Translations under genes and position numbers: made by a program
The notes under the pieces: generated by a model
What the model saw: only the letters and a program-made list of their open reading frames with translations
Told to the model about the DNA's origin: nothing
Databases searched by the model: none
Source of the DNA: Glutamicibacter sp. B1
GTDB taxonomy: Bacteria; Actinomycetota; Actinomycetes; Actinomycetales; Micrococcaceae
Direction: 5' to 3'
DNA length: 64,000 bases
NCBI RefSeq assembly: GCF_039602135.1
Contig: NZ_CP125942.1
Span: 2,666,001-2,730,000 of the forward strand
Shown here: positions 61,657 through 64,000 of the stretch, piece by piece
Position numbering within the stretch: the first letter of the stretch is position 1
Layout: each line of letters begins with the position of its first letter

Positions 61657-63032
61657 ACACACCACGTGGCACCGATCGTCAGCAAGCAGCTCGCGATCAC
61701 CTCTGGATGCATATGGCCCGACATTCCGGAATCTCAAACGGGGCGCCGGTCCCGATTATTTCGCGCGGCGAAGGGCACAAGATTTACGACGACGCCGGAC
61801 GCGAGTACTTCGACGGACTGGCCGGACTTTTTGTGGTCAATGCCGGGCACGGACGGGCCGAGCTGGCCGAAGCCATGGCAAAACAGGCCGAAAAATTGGC
61901 CTTCATGCCATTGTGGTCCTACGCCCATGAACCAGCCATTGACCTGGCTGAACGCCTCGCTGGCTATGCGCCGGGCGATCTGAACCGCGTCTTTTTCACC
62001 ACCGGCGGCGGTGAAGCGGTGGAGTCGGCCTTCAAACTGGCTAAACAGCATTTCAAAATGAAGGGCAAGCCGGGTAAGACCAAGGTCATCTCTCGTGCTT
62101 TGGCCTACCACGGCACCCCACAGGGCGCGTTGGCCATCACTTCCCTGCCGGATATGAAAACTCCATTTGAGCCGCTGGTGCCTGGCACTTTCCGAGTGCC
62201 GAACACCAATTTTTACCGGGCGCCTGAGATGTTTGCCGACAATGAGAAGGACTTCGGGTTGTGGGCCGCAGAGCGCATCCGAGAAGCCATCGAATTTGAA
62301 GGCCCGGACTCCGTGGCCGCGGTCTTCCTGGAACCCGTGCAGAATTCCGGTGGGTGCTTCCCGCCGCCTCCGGGATATTTTGATCGGGTGCGCGAAATCT
62401 GCGACGAGTACGACGTACTGCTCGTTTCTGACGAGACCATCTGCGCTTTCGGGCGCATTGGATCGATGTTCGCGTGCAATGACTTTGGGTATGTTCCCGA
62501 CATCATCACCTCCGCCAAGGCGTTGACCAGTGGTTACGTGCCGCTGGGCGTGATGGTCGTTTCCGACAAGCTTTTTGAACCCTTCACCAAGGGTGATACC
62601 ACGTTCTACCACGGCTACACCTTCGGCGGACATCCGGTGGCCGCAGCGGTCGCCATGGCGAACCTCGATATTTTCGAGCGCGAAGGGCTGAACGCGAATG
62701 TGAAGAACAATGCGGATAACTTCAAAGCGACGCTGAGCAAGCTGACCGATCTGGATATCGTCGGCGATGTGCGCGGTGCCGGGTATTTTTACGGGATCGA
62801 ACTGGTCAAAGACAAAGCCACCAAGCAGACCTTTAACGACGATGAGTCCGAACGTCTACTGCGTGGCTATCTCACTCCTGCCCTGTGGGAGGCGGGTTTG
62901 TATTGTCGTGCCGATGACCGTGGCGACCCGGTCATCCAGCTGGCCCCGCCGATCACCATCGGACAACCGGAATTTGATCAGATCGAATCCATCCTCCGTT
63001 CGGTACTCAGTGAGGCTGCGAACAAGATTTAG
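61653..63032 (+). CDS. class III PLP aminotransferase (putrescine/omega-amino-acid type)
   Basis: A 459-residue transaminase. It has GLAGLFVVNAGHGR, the TTGGGEAVESAFKLAK cofactor region, LVSDETICAFGRIG (Asp260) and the Schiff-base lysine in TSAKALTSGY (Lys289). It most resembles putrescine- or beta-alanine-pyruvate aminotransferases, moving an omega-amino group to pyruvate or 2-oxoglutarate. Linkage to an Lrp regulator and a divergent polyamine importer supports polyamine catabolism; the exact substrate is inferred. A terminator follows directly. Confidence 0.9.
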   Translation: MNTPRGTDRQQAARDHLWMHMARHSGISNGAPVPIISRGEGHKIYDDAGREYFDGLAGLFVVNAGHGRAELAEAMAKQAEKLAFMPLWSYAHEPAIDLAERLAGYAPGDLNRVFFTTGGGEAVESAFKLAKQHFKMKGKPGKTKVISRALAYHGTPQGALAITSLPDMKTPFEPLVPGTFRVPNTNFYRAPEMFADNEKDFGLWAAERIREAIEFEGPDSVAAVFLEPVQNSGGCFPPPPGYFDRVREICDEYDVLLVSDETICAFGRIGSMFACNDFGYVPDIITSAKALTSGYVPLGVMVVSDKLFEPFTKGDTTFYHGYTFGGHPVAAAVAMANLDIFEREGLNANVKNNADNFKATLSKLTDLDIVGDVRGAGYFYGIELVKDKATKQTFNDDESERLLRGYLTPALWEAGLYCRADDRGDPVIQLAPPITIGQPEFDQIESILRSVLSEAANKI

Positions 63033-63037
63033 AGCTA

Positions 63038-63063
63038 ATGGCCCGCAGAAACCTGCGGGCCAT
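63038..63063 (+). terminator. intrinsic terminator after the aminotransferase gene
   Basis: A perfect 11-bp GC-rich stem (63038-63048 with 63053-63063) with loop AAAC lies 5 bp after the stop. The T-tail is poor. Confidence 0.65.
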
Positions 63064-63195
63064 AAATCTGCACGTCAGCGTCATATGAAGCGCCAAATCT
63101 TCACTGTTTGTCGCTCAATTGGTGCTTTGTGTCATAGGCCACTAGTCTGTGGACTAAGACGATGTAGATCGCCTTTGGAAGATGGCAGGAAGCTC

Positions 63196-64000
63196 ATGAC
63201 TTTGGAACCGACCAGAATCAGGCTTGCACGGGAACGTGCAGCGTTGAGCCGCTCTGCTCTGGCTACGTCACTGGGCATCAATGAGCGGGAACTGGCACAT
63301 GCCCCGGAGCAGCTCAGCCATCGGTTAGCCGAGTTGCTGGATTGCTCCCCCACCTATTTCACGCTGCCCGCAACCTGTGGCATAGATACTGAACGGATGT
63401 TTTTCCGAAGCCCACGACGTACCAGTACCGTGCAAAAACGTGCTGCGGCCGCGGTCGGGCGCACCGGCGTTGATCTGTATCGCCTGATCACCCAAAACTT
63501 TGCTTTACCAGAGACCGAAGTACCGGACCTGACCGGTTACAGCTTTGCCGAGGCAGCCGTGCAATTGCGTCTTGATTGGGATCTTGGTTGCGGGGCTTTG
63601 CCCGATATGATGCACCTGCTCGAATCGCACGGAGTTCGCGTGTTGAGCCTTCCACCGGAGCTGGATGCGGTGAAAACTTTCAGCTTCTGGGAAGACGGCC
63701 AGGCCTTCATCTTCCTAGCCTCGATGTCCGCTGTGGCCCAGCGTTTCGCGCTCGCCCACGAATTAGGACACCTGCTTTTGCATTCCTCCTTGGGTGAGCA
63801 AGGCGAACAACTGGCGGCCGCAGAGTTAGAAGCAGATCAATTTGCCGCGCAGCTTTTATTGCCGGCGTTGTCCTTACAAGTGCGGGTGTCCGACTCGTTG
63901 CAGATCCCGCAACTGCTGAGGCTCGAAGAACACTTCGGGGTGCCGGCCGGCGTGATTCTCACTCATAGTCGGGCTTGCGGAGTGATTAGTGCCGAGACTT
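63196..64000 (+). CDS. XRE/ImmA-IrrE-type protein (cut by the right edge)
   Basis: An open frame from ATG 63196, with AGGAAGC upstream, to the window end gives at least 268 residues. The N-terminal 60 residues look like an XRE-type helix-turn-helix (IRLARERAALSRSALATSLG). After a linker comes a zinc metallopeptidase-like domain with HELGHLLLH (His188, Glu189, His192) and the downstream ELEADQFAAQLLLP element. Proteins with this pairing act as RamB-like metabolic regulators or as stress or toxin-antitoxin-type regulators. The end of the protein is missing, so which group it joins is open. Confidence 0.85.
   Translation, partial: MTLEPTRIRLARERAALSRSALATSLGINERELAHAPEQLSHRLAELLDCSPTYFTLPATCGIDTERMFFRSPRRTSTVQKRAAAAVGRTGVDLYRLITQNFALPETEVPDLTGYSFAEAAVQLRLDWDLGCGALPDMMHLLESHGVRVLSLPPELDAVKTFSFWEDGQAFIFLASMSAVAQRFALAHELGHLLLHSSLGEQGEQLAAAELEADQFAAQLLLPALSLQVRVSDSLQIPQLLRLEEHFGVPAGVILTHSRACGVISAET

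Overview
The window reads as one contiguous piece of chromosome from a Gram-positive actinobacterium, most likely of the Micrococcaceae (Arthrobacter/Glutamicibacter type). This assignment is inferred from the moderately high GC, the single fused MrpAB subunit, a short HU protein without a long basic tail, DUF4235, actinobacterial-style SseB and DUF1992 proteins, and a zinc-free rpmB-rpmG-rpsN cluster. No phage, insertion sequence, transposase, CRISPR array or rRNA operon was found; it looks like core and metabolic-accessory genome.

Layout, left to right. 1-240 holds two inverted LacI-type operator sequences beside an edge-truncated frame. 303-4975 has a DEAD-box helicase, an MMPL exporter and a divergent MarR regulator with a 25-bp palindrome between the last two. 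4972-10725 carries a LysE-type exporter, a low-molecular-weight tyrosine phosphatase, a kinase-PabB fusion split by a frameshift, cardiolipin synthase and PabC (4-aminobenzoate/folate branch). 10722-13850 is a TPP-riboswitch-controlled thiamine-type ECF transporter (YkoE plus a fused YkoD-YkoC). 14242-20554 is a complete Mrp cation/proton antiporter operon. 20780-26840 contains an MFS carrier, dCTP deaminase, a VanY-type carboxypeptidase, class I fumarase, SseB and tRNA-Gly(CCC). 26911-34152 has an AEC carrier, a cystine-type amino-acid ABC transporter, a HerA/YjgR ATPase, a membrane-anchored unknown and an MFS exporter. 34269-42283 holds a thioredoxin-NHL protein and a copper-handling block (CopD-CtaG fusion, Dyp peroxidase, PCu(A)C, CopC, His-rich membrane protein). 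42404-43245 has two HU genes inside a perfect 390-bp tandem duplication.

44438-54510 is the most distinctive accessory system. Seven tightly overlapping minus-strand genes encode one permease, one ATPase, two paralogous binding lipoproteins and three different luciferase-like flavin monooxygenases. They diverge from an FAD/NAD(P)-binding protein and a GNAT acetyltransferase. The content resembles B. subtilis ytm/sna-type organosulfur uptake and salvage operons, but with a different gene complement; the substrate is inferred, not known. A near-palindrome in the divergent promoter is a candidate operator.

54507-55909 holds a DUF1992 protein and the S14-L33-L28 cluster. 56238 onward has a MarR regulator, a potABCD-type polyamine ABC operon, a divergent Lrp/AsnC regulator with a class III aminotransferase (probable polyamine or omega-amino-acid catabolism), and, cut by the right edge, an XRE/ImmA-IrrE-type protein. 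Strong palindromic terminators separate most transcription units, which makes the operon boundaries fairly clear.
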